Source: Patulibacter minatonensis DSM 18081
GTDB lineage: Bacteria > Actinomycetota > Thermoleophilia > Solirubrobacterales > Solirubrobacteraceae
DNA: 64,000 bases
Direction: 5' to 3'
Assembly: GCF_000519325.1 (NCBI RefSeq)
Contig: NZ_KI912613.1
Span: forward strand, 4,934,171 to 4,998,170
Position 1 is the first letter of the stretch. Every line of letters starts with the position of its first letter. Of the stretch, positions 43,109 through 52,042 are shown piece after piece. A program made the translations under genes and the position numbers. Under the pieces are notes generated by a model that did not search any database, was not told the DNA's origin, and saw only the letters and a program-made list of their open reading frames with translations.

Positions 43109-44464
43109 CTACGATGTGGCGGATCCCGTCCCGACGGTCCGCCGCAGGGCGGTGTGGACGTTCTCCGGCACCGGCAGGCCGAGGTTCCCGCGCAGGGTGT
43201 CCGCCTCGTAGGCGGTGCGGAACAGGCCGCGCTCCCGGAGGATCGGCAGGACCTCGCCGGCGAACCGGTCGAAGGCGCTCGGGACGGTCACGTGCATGAT
43301 GAAGCCGTCGGCGGCCCGCCCGAGGAACCAGCGCTCGATCTCGTCGGCGACGGTCCGCGGCGCGCCGACGAACGCGGTGCGGGTCCGCCGCTCGGCGTAC
43401 AGGACGGTCTCCCGCAGGGTCAGGCCCCGCTCGGCGGCGACCTGCTGCAGGTGCGCCGTGATCGTGCGCCCGCTCGTCTCCCCGTACCGCGCGACGTCGG
43501 GGAACGGCGCGTCGGGGTCGTACTGCGCGAAGTCGTGCCAGACGTAGGGCCGGCCGAACTCGGCGAGCGACCGCGCGAAGTCCTTCGCCGCGTATGTCGC
43601 GTCGTCGATCGCGCGGGCCTCCTCGTCCGTGTCGGCGAGGACGACCGTCAGCGACGGGAGGATCAGGACGTCGTCGGGGTCGCGGCCCTTCGCGGCCGCC
43701 CGGTCCTTCATCTCCGCGTAGAACGCCCGGGCCTCCTCGAACCGGCGGGGCATCGTGAAGATCCCCTCGCCGACCGTCGCGGCGAGGTCGCGGCCCTCCT
43801 CGGAGTCGCCGGCCTGGAAGACCACCGGCTGCCCCTGCGCCGAGCGCTCGACGTTCAGCGGCCCCTGCACCGAGAAGTGCTCCCCGCGGTGCCCGAGCGC
43901 GTGCTGGCGCGACGGGTCGAAGAAGACGCCGGCCGCCTTGTCGCGCGGGAACGCGTCGTCCTCGTAGGAGTCCCACAGGCCCCGCGCGACGGTGACGTGC
44001 TCGAGCGCACGCGAGTACCGCGTGGCGTAGTCGAGGTGCTCCTCGCGGTCGTAGTTGCGCGCCGTTCCGGGGTCGAGGCTCGTGACGACGTTCCAGCCCG
44101 CGCGACCGCCGCTGATGAGGTCGAGCGACGCGAGCTGCCGCGCGACGTGGAACGGGGCGGTGTAGGACGTCGTGATGGTCGCCGCCAGGCCGATCCTCGT
44201 CGTCGCGACCGCGAGCGCCGAGAGCAGGGTCAGCGGCTCCAGGCGGTTGAGGTAGTGGGGCGGCGAGTCCGCGGTGATGAACTGGCTGTCGACGACGAAG
44301 ACGAAGTCGAAGAGCGCCTCCTCGAACCGCCGCGCCAGGTCGGCGTACCACCGGATGTCGACGCTGGCGTCGCCCGGGATCTCGGGGTGCAGCCACGTGT
44401 GCTGCTGGCCGGGTCCGCCGACGCCGACGGGTGCGGCCCCGAACTTCAGCTTCCGCTCGCTCAT
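43109..44464 (-). CDS. NtaA/SnaA/DszA-type FMN-dependent monooxygenase
   Basis: The product is 451 residues, a bacterial-luciferase-like (LLM) flavin monooxygenase of the NtaA/DszA subgroup: FVVDSQFITADSPPHYLNRLEPLTLLSALAVATTRIGLAATITTSYTAPFHVARQLASLDLISGGRAGWNVVTS, QPVVFQAGDSEEGRDLAA. Such enzymes oxidise nitrilotriacetate, sulfones (DszA) or related C-N/C-S bonds with reduced FMN from a partner reductase, which is not present here. It is the last of the sulfur-locus genes, 15 bp after the FrnE-like gene. A role in cleaving an organosulfur compound is the contextual inference. Confidence 0.9.
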   Translation of the reverse strand: MSERKLKFGAAPVGVGGPGQQHTWLHPEIPGDASVDIRWYADLARRFEEALFDFVFVVDSQFITADSPPHYLNRLEPLTLLSALAVATTRIGLAATITTSYTAPFHVARQLASLDLISGGRAGWNVVTSLDPGTARNYDREEHLDYATRYSRALEHVTVARGLWDSYEDDAFPRDKAAGVFFDPSRQHALGHRGEHFSVQGPLNVERSAQGQPVVFQAGDSEEGRDLAATVGEGIFTMPRRFEEARAFYAEMKDRAAAKGRDPDDVLILPSLTVVLADTDEEARAIDDATYAAKDFARSLAEFGRPYVWHDFAQYDPDAPFPDVARYGETSGRTITAHLQQVAAERGLTLRETVLYAERRTRTAFVGAPRTVADEIERWFLGRAADGFIMHVTVPSAFDRFAGEVLPILRERGLFRTAYEADTLRGNLGLPVPENVHTALRRTVGTGSATS

Positions 44465-44479
44465 GTCCGCCTGCTCCCG

Positions 44480-45409
44480 TCAGACGGCGGCGGCGCCGGA
44501 GGCCGTCCGCGCGTGGGTGTGCTCGGCGCCGGTCGGCGGTGCCTCGTCCGGGTGCACCCAGATCGGCGTCGTGGCGGTGTCGATCCGGACGGCGCCCAGG
44601 GGCTCGCGGCCGCCGGTGGTGATCCGCAGGTCGGCGGCGGTCAGGGTGCGGTACCGTGCCAGCGCCTCGTCGGGGTCCAGCGTCCTGGCGGTGTCGACCG
44701 GGCGGGCGCCGACGGACTCCACGGCCCGCGCCAGCGCGGCGACGTCGTTCCAGCCGGAGACGACCTCCTCCCCCGCCGGGCCGCGCAGGAGCAGCGTCGG
44801 GAAGCCGTACCGGGTGCGCTCGCCGTCGGGCTTCGCGCCGCCGGGGTTCGGGCCCGGGCCGGTGCGGCCGATCACGGCGGGGTGCGGGCGCCGGGTCTCC
44901 TCCCAGTCCGCCTGGACGCTCGCGAGGACCTCCGGATCGTCGAGGTCGCCGAGGAGCCGGTCGAGGTCGAGGCCGTCGACGCCGGCGAGCGCGTCGGCGA
45001 TGCGCTCGCGCGTGTCGGCGGGACGCCCGTGCACGAAGACCGCCTCGCGGAGCCGACGCAGGACGCGGTCGGCGACGTCGGGGTGCTCGGCGGTGACCTG
45101 GCGCTCCGCCGCGCGGACGGCGTGGGACGCCGGTCGCGTGGAGCGGTGCTGGCGGTCCAGGCGGACGGGGACCGGGGCGTCGGTGTGGACGGCGACGGCG
45201 AGCCAGTCGTCGCGGAACGCCTCGGCGTCGCGCACCGCGTCGCGGGTCGGGTGGGTCTCCGACAGGCGGTCGACCTGGACCCCGAGGACGCGGCGCCACC
45301 GCAGCTGGTCGCCATAGTGGCGACGCAGCCACCGCAGCTGCGGCTCGCTGCCCCAGGACCAGACGCAGCCCGGGTCGGTGTACTCGACGACCTCGATCGG
45401 CGCGCTCAT
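44480..45409 (-). CDS. DsbA/FrnE-family thioredoxin-fold protein
   Basis: The product is 309 residues. VVEYTDPGCVWSWGSEPQLRWLRRHYGDQLRWRRVLG has the DsbA-like start; the usual CxxC reads CVWS, with only the first Cys, as in FrnE/HCCA-isomerase relatives. GFPTLLLRG carries the cis-Pro loop. The last 80 residues (GWNDVAALARAVE onward) are poorly conserved. ATG 45409 overlaps the upstream SsuD-like stop (ATGA). A thiol- or glutathione-like-thiol-dependent role with the oxygenases is possible; not a classical disulfide oxidase. Confidence 0.8.
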   Translation of the reverse strand: MSAPIEVVEYTDPGCVWSWGSEPQLRWLRRHYGDQLRWRRVLGVQVDRLSETHPTRDAVRDAEAFRDDWLAVAVHTDAPVPVRLDRQHRSTRPASHAVRAAERQVTAEHPDVADRVLRRLREAVFVHGRPADTRERIADALAGVDGLDLDRLLGDLDDPEVLASVQADWEETRRPHPAVIGRTGPGPNPGGAKPDGERTRYGFPTLLLRGPAGEEVVSGWNDVAALARAVESVGARPVDTARTLDPDEALARYRTLTAADLRITTGGREPLGAVRIDTATTPIWVHPDEAPPTGAEHTHARTASGAAAV

Positions 45410-46614
45410 GCGGCCACCGCCTCCCGGGCGGGCTCCACGCTGCGCGGGATCAGCCCGGCGTCCTCGCGCCAGCCCGCGCCGCCGACGGGCGCGGCACCGA
45501 TGAGCTCGCGGCCGGCCGCGGCCCGCTCGCGGTCGCGGCGCGCGACCTCCTGGCGGACGATCGGGATCAGCTCGCGGCCGTAGTCGATGGCGTCGTCCAG
45601 CGGGTCGTAGCCGCGGATCAGGAGCGTCGAGACGCCGAGGTCGACGTACTCCAGCAGCGCCTCGGCGACGGTCTCCGGGGTGCCGACGAGCGCCGTGGAG
45701 TTGCCCCCCGCGCCGAGCGCCTTCGCCAGCTCGGTCCAGAGCGCCTTGCCGTGCCGCGGCCCCTGCTCCGCGGCCTCGAGCTGCCGCCGGAAGCCCTCGC
45801 TCGGTCCCTCGGCCGGACGGCCGCGGAAGGTCTGGAGGTCGCCGCCGGCGGCGATCCGCGCCTTCGTCGTCTCGAGGATCCGCTCGGCGCGGGCCCACGC
45901 GAGCTCTTCCGTCGCACCGAGGATCGGCCGGAACGAGACGCTGATCCGCGGTCCGTGGTCGCGGCCGGCGGCCGTCGCGGCCGCGCGGATCTTCGCGATC
46001 TCCGCGGCGAGCTGCGCGGGCGGCAGGGCGAACAGCGCGTGCGTGTCGGCCTCGGTGGCGCCGATGCGGAACGCGACGGAGGACGAGCCGCCGAAGAAGA
46101 TCGGGATCCGCGGCCGTTGGTGCGGCGGGGTCGCCAGGACGAAGTCCTCGAAGCGGTAGAAGCGCCCGTCGTGGCCGAACGGCTCGGTCGACGTCCAGGC
46201 ACGCTTGAGCACCCGCAGGAACTCCTCGGACCGCGCGTAGCGGTCGGCCTTCTCGAGGAAGTCGCCGTCGCGGCGCTGCTCCGCGTCGACGCCGCCGGAG
46301 ATCGTGTGGAGCGCCACGCGCCCCTGGCTGAACTGGTCGAGCGTGGCGTACTGGCGCGCGACGACGGTCGGGGCGATGAACCCCGGGCGGTGGGCGACCA
46401 GGAACCCCAGCCGCTCGCTGTGCGCGGCGGCGTCCGCGGCGACCTGCATCGGCTCGGCGATCGTGGACGCGAGCGCGACGAGGGCGCGGTCGAAGTCGCC
46501 GTCCTCGTGCGCGCGGACGATGCGGCGGAAGTACGCGCGGTCGACGGGCGGGCCCGCGTCGTGGGTCTCCGAGGCGCGGTTGGTGAGGACGGCACCGATG
46601 AACTCGACGGGCAT
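45406..46614 (-). CDS. SsuD-like FMN-dependent monooxygenase, copy A
   Basis: The product is 402 residues, an LLM-class alkanesulfonate-monooxygenase-like enzyme: VAHRPGFIAPTVVARQYATLDQFSQGRVALHTISGG, EQRRDGDFLEKADRYARSEEFLRVLKRAW, RIPIFFGGSSSVAFRIGA, GTPETVAEALLEYVDLGVSTLLIRGYDPLDDAIDYGRELIP. It would release sulfite from a sulfonate using FMNH2. It is paralogous to the 52039-53184 product, with a 20-residue longer C-terminus. One base separates its start from the ABC ATPase stop. Confidence 0.92.
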   Translation of the reverse strand: MPVEFIGAVLTNRASETHDAGPPVDRAYFRRIVRAHEDGDFDRALVALASTIAEPMQVAADAAAHSERLGFLVAHRPGFIAPTVVARQYATLDQFSQGRVALHTISGGVDAEQRRDGDFLEKADRYARSEEFLRVLKRAWTSTEPFGHDGRFYRFEDFVLATPPHQRPRIPIFFGGSSSVAFRIGATEADTHALFALPPAQLAAEIAKIRAAATAAGRDHGPRISVSFRPILGATEELAWARAERILETTKARIAAGGDLQTFRGRPAEGPSEGFRRQLEAAEQGPRHGKALWTELAKALGAGGNSTALVGTPETVAEALLEYVDLGVSTLLIRGYDPLDDAIDYGRELIPIVRQEVARRDRERAAAGRELIGAAPVGGAGWREDAGLIPRSVEPAREAVAA

Positions 46615-46615
46615 G

Positions 46616-47512
46616 TCAGGACTTCCGGGGGATGGTGGTGGAGGTGTCCGCGGCGGACGCGAGGGCGTCGAGGCGCCGGCGGACGGTGGCGGGCGCGGCC
46701 TGCAGCAGGAGGCGCGTGTACTCGTGACGGGGGTCGCGGAGCACCCGGTCGGTCGGGCCCTCCTCGACGACGGCGCCCTCGTAGAGGACGACGACGCGGT
46801 CGACGACGCCGACCATGCTCGTCAGGTCGTGGCTGATCACCACGAGCGCGGTGCCGAGCTCGTCGCGCAGCCCGGCGAGCATCCGCAGGACCGACTCGCG
46901 GCTCTGGGCGTCGAGCGCGGAGACCGGCTCGTCGAAGACGATCAGGCGCGGGCGGGTGGCGAGCGCGCGGGCGATCGCGACGCGCTGGCGCTGGCCGCCG
47001 GAGATGTCGCGCGGCACGCGCTGCAGGAGCGTCTCGTCGAGGCCGACGAGCTCGAGGGCCCGGATCGCCTCCTCGCGGCGGACCTGGGCGGCGAGGCGGC
47101 CGCGGATCGCGAGCCCCTCGGTGACGAGCTCCTCGACGCGGAGCGCCGGGTCCAAGGACCGCAGCGGGTCCTGGAAGACGAGCTGCAGGTGGCCGGCGCG
47201 GCGGTGGGCGCGGCGACGGCGTCCCTGTCCGAGGCGCGTGAGGTCGACGCCGTCGAGGTCGATCGAGCCCTCGTCGGTGCCGACGAGCCCGGCGATCGCG
47301 CGGGCCAGCGTCGTCTTGCCGGAGCCGGTCTCGCCGATGATGCCGACGACCTCCGACCGGCCGACGTGGAGGTCGACGCCGCGCAGGACGTGGTGGCCGT
47401 CGGTGCCGCCGTGCCCGCCGAGCGAGGCGTGGAGGCCGGAGACGCGCAGGAGCGCGTCGTCCGGCACCGGGGTCGTGGTGGGGCGCTCCAGGAGCGCGGT
47501 CTCAGGCGACAC
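46616..47512 (-). CDS. ABC transporter ATP-binding protein, DppF type
   Basis: The product is 298 residues. Walker A: GETGSGKTTLA; Q-loop FQDPLRSLDP; signature ISGGQRQR; Walker B LIVFDEPVSALD; H-loop ISHDL. The Q-loop form and the C-terminal HEYTRLLLQAAP are typical of the second ATPase of oligopeptide/nickel/glutathione-type importers. It overlaps the other ATPase gene by 11 nt. Together with the SBP and two permeases it forms one importer. Confidence 0.95.
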   Translation of the reverse strand: MSPETALLERPTTTPVPDDALLRVSGLHASLGGHGGTDGHHVLRGVDLHVGRSEVVGIIGETGSGKTTLARAIAGLVGTDEGSIDLDGVDLTRLGQGRRRRAHRRAGHLQLVFQDPLRSLDPALRVEELVTEGLAIRGRLAAQVRREEAIRALELVGLDETLLQRVPRDISGGQRQRVAIARALATRPRLIVFDEPVSALDAQSRESVLRMLAGLRDELGTALVVISHDLTSMVGVVDRVVVLYEGAVVEEGPTDRVLRDPRHEYTRLLLQAAPATVRRRLDALASAADTSTTIPRKS

Positions 47513-48368
47513 GGTCGTCCTCCGGGGTGGTGGTCTCGAGTCCGGCGGCCCGCAGGAGTGAGCGCGTGTACGGGTGCTCGGCGCGCCCGGCGAGCAGCTC
47601 GGCGGTCGGCGCCTCCTCGACGATCCGGCCGTCGCGGAAGACCGCGATGCGGTCGCAGAGCTCGGTGACGACCGCGAGGTCGTGGCTGACGAACAGGATC
47701 GCCAGGCCGATCCGCTCGCGGAGCTCCCGCAGCAGCCGGACGATCTCGGCCTGCGTCTTCACGTCCAGGGCGGTCGTGGGCTCGTCGGCGATCAGGAGCT
47801 GCGGGTCGCAGGAGATCGCGATCGCGAGCATCACGCGCTGCTGCATGCCGCCCGACAGGTGCGCCGCGATCCGGTCGAAGACGACCTCCGGCCGCTTCAG
47901 GCCGACCGTCGCGAACAGCTCGAGCGCCCGAGCGCGCGCGGCACGCCGGCCGAGGCCGGTCTTCACGCGGAGCACCTCGGCGAGCTGGCGGCCCACCGTC
48001 TGCGCGGGGTTCAGGTACGACGCGGGGTCCTGGAAGACCGCGCCGATCCGCACGGCGTGGACGTCCCGCCAGGCCCGGGGCGAGAGCGTCGCGAGGTCGG
48101 TGCCGTCCAGGTCGATGGTGCCGCCCGCGACCGTGCAGCGGCCGGGGAGGACGCCCAGGACGGCGCGGCAGGTCAGCGTCTTGCCGGAGCCGGACTCGCC
48201 GACGAGGCCGAGCGCCTCGCCGCGACCGACGCGCAGGTCGACGCCGTGGACCGCGTCGACGGGGCCGTCCGCGCCGGGGACGGCGACGCGCAGGCCGCGG
48301 ACCTCGAGGAGCGGCGCGCCGGTCGCGACGGGCGCGGTCTCCGGGCGGGTCGCGAGGTCAGCCGACAT
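47502..48368 (-). CDS. ABC transporter ATP-binding protein, DppD type
   Basis: The product is 288 residues. Walker A: GESGSGKTLTCRAVLG; Q-loop FQDPASYLNP; signature LSGGMQQR; Walker B LLIADEPTTALD; H-loop VSHDL; C-terminal HPYTRSLLRAAG. It is the DppD partner of the preceding ATPase. Overlaps both neighbours by 11 nt, so all subunits are made in close ratio. Confidence 0.95.
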   Translation of the reverse strand: MSADLATRPETAPVATGAPLLEVRGLRVAVPGADGPVDAVHGVDLRVGRGEALGLVGESGSGKTLTCRAVLGVLPGRCTVAGGTIDLDGTDLATLSPRAWRDVHAVRIGAVFQDPASYLNPAQTVGRQLAEVLRVKTGLGRRAARARALELFATVGLKRPEVVFDRIAAHLSGGMQQRVMLAIAISCDPQLLIADEPTTALDVKTQAEIVRLLRELRERIGLAILFVSHDLAVVTELCDRIAVFRDGRIVEEAPTAELLAGRAEHPYTRSLLRAAGLETTTPEDDRVA

Positions 48369-49428
48369 GGCGCACCTCCTCGCGGCCGGGGCCCGGTCGG
48401 CCCGTGACCCCCGCGCCGACCGGGACCCGGGATCCGGCGCGCCCGCCCGACGCGGGACGGTCGGCGCCGGTCGTGTGCGTCGACTCGTCGAGGACGCCCG
48501 GCCGCGGGACGTCGGGCCCCGGCGCGCCGGTGGGTCGCGGCTCGTCGGCGGCCGGCGCGACGCCGGCCAGGAGCGCGTCGGGGTCGTCGACCGCGCCGCG
48601 GACGAGGCCCGACTCGACGGCGAGGCCGTCGCGCAGGCCGTCGGCCAGCGCGTTCAGCGACCACGCGGTCAGGGCGATGAACAGGCCGGGCCAGATCGGC
48701 GCCCAGGAGTCCTCGGCGAGGTGCTCGACGTTCGCGGCGAGCATGCCGCCCCAGGTCGGGTCCGGCGCCTGGACGCCGAGCCCGAGGAAGCCGAGGCTCG
48801 CGGCCGCCATGACGGCGTAGCCGGCGGACGTCGCGGTCGTCACGGCGATCGTCGGCAGCACCTTGCGCCAGACGTGGCGGCGCACGATCCAGCCGCGCGA
48901 GGCGCCCAGCAGGGTGGCGGCCTCGACGTACTGCTGGTGCGCGAAGCCGAGCGTCTCGGCCCGCGCGATCCGGAAGAACCGCGGCGCGAGGAGGACGCCG
49001 ATCGCGATGATCGCCCCGACCTCGCCGTTCGTGAAGAGCCCGGCGATCGCGATCGCGAAGACGATCGGCGGCAGCGCCATCAGCGAGTCGGTGAAGCGGA
49101 GCAGCCCGAACTCCGTCCACCGGCCGGCGAACGCGGAGAGCACCCCGGGGACGGCCCCGAGCAGCAACCCGACGGCGACCATCCCGCCGGCGCTGAGGAC
49201 GGAGGCGCCGGCGCCGGCGAGGAGCCGGCTGAGCACGTCGCGCCCGACGTAGTCGGTGCCGAGCAGGTGCCCGGAGGCGCCGGCGTGGGCGAAGATGTCG
49301 TCGCCCTGGCCGAGCGGGTCCTGCGGCGCCAGGGTGCCGCCGAGCACGGCGACCACGAGGACGAGCAGGAGGACGACGCCGGCGACGCGGACGTACGTCG
49401 TGGCGAAGGTGCGGCGGAACGTGTCCAT
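48358..49428 (-). CDS. ABC transporter permease, DppC type, with extended tail
   Basis: The product is 356 residues. The N-terminus FRRTFATTYVRVAGVVLLLVLVVAVLGG and HLLGTDYVGRDVLSRLLAGA are DppC signatures, with the EAA loop at EAATLLGASRGWIVRRHVWRKVLP. Family members end near residue 290; this one has a further 65-70 hydrophilic residues (Pro/Gly/Arg-rich, LLAGVAPAADEPRPTG) that run into the next gene's start. The tail is cytoplasmic by topology and has no known function. Confidence 0.92.
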   Translation of the reverse strand: MDTFRRTFATTYVRVAGVVLLLVLVVAVLGGTLAPQDPLGQGDDIFAHAGASGHLLGTDYVGRDVLSRLLAGAGASVLSAGGMVAVGLLLGAVPGVLSAFAGRWTEFGLLRFTDSLMALPPIVFAIAIAGLFTNGEVGAIIAIGVLLAPRFFRIARAETLGFAHQQYVEAATLLGASRGWIVRRHVWRKVLPTIAVTTATSAGYAVMAAASLGFLGLGVQAPDPTWGGMLAANVEHLAEDSWAPIWPGLFIALTAWSLNALADGLRDGLAVESGLVRGAVDDPDALLAGVAPAADEPRPTGAPGPDVPRPGVLDESTHTTGADRPASGGRAGSRVPVGAGVTGRPGPGREEVRHVG

Positions 49429-49429
49429 G

Positions 49430-50434
49430 TCAGGCCTTCCGGGTGGCGGGCCGCAGGCGCGACAGGAGCGCGTCGACGACGACGTTGGAGATCAGGACGA
49501 TCGCGATGGTCGCCACGAGCACGCCCTGGATGACGGGCACGTCGTGGCTCTGCGCGCCGTTCAGGGCGTACTGGCCGAGGCCGGGGAGCCCGAAGATCGA
49601 CTCCGCGATGACCGCGCCGCCGAGCAGCGTGGGGACCGCGAGGCCGACGGTGGCGACGGCCGGTGCGGCGGCGTTGCGCAAAGCGTGGCCGAAGAGGATG
49701 CGGCGCGGCGACAGGCCGCGGACGCGGGCGCCGACGACGTAGTCGTCCTCCAGCGCCGTGATCAGCGAGCCGCGGAGCTGGCGGGCCACCTGTGCGGCGA
49801 CCGTCAGGCCGAGCGAGACCCCGGGCAGCAGCACGTGCTGGAGCCACAGCCAGGGGTCCCGGTGGAACGGCACCCAGCCGCCCGAGGGCAGCCAGCCGAG
49901 CGTCACCGAGAAGAGGACGACGGCCATGATCGCGAGCCAGAACTCGGGGATCGTGATCAGGACCGACGCGACGAGCGTGACGACGCGGTCGACGATGCCG
50001 CCGCGGCGGACCGCCGCGATCGTCCCGGCCGCGAAGCCGAGCACGATCGCGGTGACGATCGCCACGATCGTCAGCGCCAGATCGATCGGCAGCCGCTGCC
50101 CGATCGCCTCCGACACCGACGTGTCCGTGAAGTACGACGCGCCGAGGTCGCCGGTCAGCGCGTGACCGAGCCACGAGACGTACTGCTCGAAGAACCCGCG
50201 GTCGAGCCCCCACGTGTGGTTCAGCTGGGCGATCGCCTCGGGCGTGGCGTTCTCGCCGAGCTTCTGGGCGGCCGGGTTCGCGGACGCCAGGTACGTCATC
50301 AGGAAGACGAGGAACGTGCTGATCAGCGCCACGGGCACGACGCCGAGGAGCAGCGCGCGACCCGGCCGGGTCGCGCGTCGACGGACCCGCGCGCCGCGGC
50401 CCGCGATCGGTCTGGACAGGGTCGTCGTGCTCAT
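49430..50434 (-). CDS. ABC transporter permease, DppB type
   Basis: The product is 334 residues with six membrane helices. LNHTWGLDRGFFEQYVSWLGHALTGDLGASYFTDTSV is the DppB external loop; the EAA loop is ALEDDYVVGARVRGLSPRRILFGHALRNAA; end IFGLPGLGQYALNGAQSHDVPVIQGV. Pairs with the DppC-type permease. Starts 24 bp after the SBP stop. Confidence 0.95.
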   Translation of the reverse strand: MSTTTLSRPIAGRGARVRRRATRPGRALLLGVVPVALISTFLVFLMTYLASANPAAQKLGENATPEAIAQLNHTWGLDRGFFEQYVSWLGHALTGDLGASYFTDTSVSEAIGQRLPIDLALTIVAIVTAIVLGFAAGTIAAVRRGGIVDRVVTLVASVLITIPEFWLAIMAVVLFSVTLGWLPSGGWVPFHRDPWLWLQHVLLPGVSLGLTVAAQVARQLRGSLITALEDDYVVGARVRGLSPRRILFGHALRNAAAPAVATVGLAVPTLLGGAVIAESIFGLPGLGQYALNGAQSHDVPVIQGVLVATIAIVLISNVVVDALLSRLRPATRKA

Positions 50435-50458
50435 GGTCGCTCCTCGTCCGCCGCCGGC

Positions 50459-52042
50459 TCAGCCGCCGAGCCGGACGCCCTCCAGCCGCGTGCCGACGAT
50501 GTAGGGCCGGATCCCGGAGACCTTGCTCGTGTGCACGAGCACCGTCGGCGTCGTGTAGAGGAACGCGACGGCGCTCTCCTTCGCGGCGCGGGCGGTGACC
50601 GCCTGGATCGCCGCGGGGTACTTCGGATCGTCGAGCGGCAGCTTCGCGGCGTCGGCGATCGCCGTCGTCAGCTCCGGGCTCGCCTTGCGGCCCGGGTTCA
50701 GCAGGCCGTCCTTGCCGTACTGCACGTCCAGCATCTGCAGCGGCGACTCGCGGCCGACGATGCCGTTGGGGTTGAACGCCACGTCGTGCTTGACGTAGAC
50801 GCGCTCGGCGGCCTGCGCGAGGGGCAGGGTCGAGAGCTTCGACTTGATGCCGACGGCGGCGAGCTGCGCCTGCAGCTGCTCGGTCAGGCCCTTGTAGCCC
50901 TGGGCGTCGAAGTACGTGATCGGGATCGTCACGCCGTTCGGGAAGCCGGCCTCCTTCACGAGCTGCTTCGCCTTGTCCGGGTCGTACGGGTAGAGGTCGG
51001 CGACCTCCGGGCTGTAGCCGACGTAGCCCTTCGGGAAGGGCTGGTACGACGGCTCGCCGATGCCGCCGTTCTGGGTGCGGATCAGGGCCTTGCGGTCGAT
51101 CGCGTAGTTGATCGCCTCGGTCAGCTTCTTGTTGTCGAACGGCTTGATCGCGTCGTTGATCTCGATCGACGCGGCCGACAGGCTCGGGAGCTGCTCGACC
51201 TGGAGGCCGGCGCGCTTGGAGGCCGCGACCTGGCTGCCGGTGGAGCTCGCCAGGTCGATGCTGCCGGACTGCAGGCCGGCCAGGACCGCCTGCGGGTCGT
51301 TCAGGTACTGGAGGTCGACGCCGTCGAGGTGGATCTCCTTCGCGTCCCAGTAGCCGGGGTTGCGGACGAGCGTCGAGGAGGCGTCGGGGACGAACTTCGT
51401 GAGCCGGAACGGGCCGGCGCCGACGGGCTTCGTCGGCAGGTTCTGGACGCCCGCGGCGATCGCCTTCGGGCTGACCTGCATGCCGGCCTTGCCGCCGAGC
51501 ACGAGGGGAAGGCCGTAGTCGGCCTGCGAGAGGTCGAGCTCGACCGTCGACGCGTCGACCACCTTGGTCTTCTTCACGTTCGCCAGGAGCTGCGTGAGGA
51601 CGGAGCCCTTCTGCTGCTGCGCGCGGTCGAGGTTTGTCTTGACGGCCTCCGCGTCGAGCTTCGCGCCGTCGGTGAAGGTCACGCCCGGCCGCAGCGTGAA
51701 GGTCAGGACCGTGCCCTTCTTCGAGAACGCCCACTTCGTGGCCAGGCCCGGCTGCGGCCTGCCCTGCTCGTCGATCGACGTCAGCGCGGCGTAGACGAGG
51801 CCGAGGTGGCGGACCTCGTTGCCCGCCGCGGAGGTGACCGGGTCCCAGGAGGCGTTGGCGTTGATCGCCCAGCGCAGCGTGCCGCCCTCGGCGGTCGAGG
51901 CCTTGCCCGACGCAGCGGCGTTCGTCGTGGAGTCCTCCCCCGTGCCGCAGCCGGCGGCGGCGAGGACGAGGGCGGCGCCCGCGGCGAGCAGGCCGCCGCG
52001 GGTCAGGGTGACGCGGTGCCCGGAGGCTGCGCGGCGGGTCAT
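50459..52042 (-). CDS. ABC transporter substrate-binding lipoprotein, family 5
   Basis: The product is 527 residues. The signal peptide ends with the lipobox LAAAGC. The mature protein is an SBP_bac_5 type: GGTLRWAINANASWDPVTS, LRPGVTFTDGAKLDAEAV, PVGAGPFRLTKF, NPGYWDAKEIHLDGVDL, AINYAIDRKALI. It captures the substrate for the Dpp-type importer; in this operon an organic sulfur compound (sulfonate, sulfate ester, thioether or glutathione-like peptide) is the likely cargo. ATG 52042 overlaps the stop of the SsuD-like gene (ATGA). Confidence 0.93.
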   Translation of the reverse strand: MTRRAASGHRVTLTRGGLLAAGAALVLAAAGCGTGEDSTTNAAASGKASTAEGGTLRWAINANASWDPVTSAAGNEVRHLGLVYAALTSIDEQGRPQPGLATKWAFSKKGTVLTFTLRPGVTFTDGAKLDAEAVKTNLDRAQQQKGSVLTQLLANVKKTKVVDASTVELDLSQADYGLPLVLGGKAGMQVSPKAIAAGVQNLPTKPVGAGPFRLTKFVPDASSTLVRNPGYWDAKEIHLDGVDLQYLNDPQAVLAGLQSGSIDLASSTGSQVAASKRAGLQVEQLPSLSAASIEINDAIKPFDNKKLTEAINYAIDRKALIRTQNGGIGEPSYQPFPKGYVGYSPEVADLYPYDPDKAKQLVKEAGFPNGVTIPITYFDAQGYKGLTEQLQAQLAAVGIKSKLSTLPLAQAAERVYVKHDVAFNPNGIVGRESPLQMLDVQYGKDGLLNPGRKASPELTTAIADAAKLPLDDPKYPAAIQAVTARAAKESAVAFLYTTPTVLVHTSKVSGIRPYIVGTRLEGVRLGG

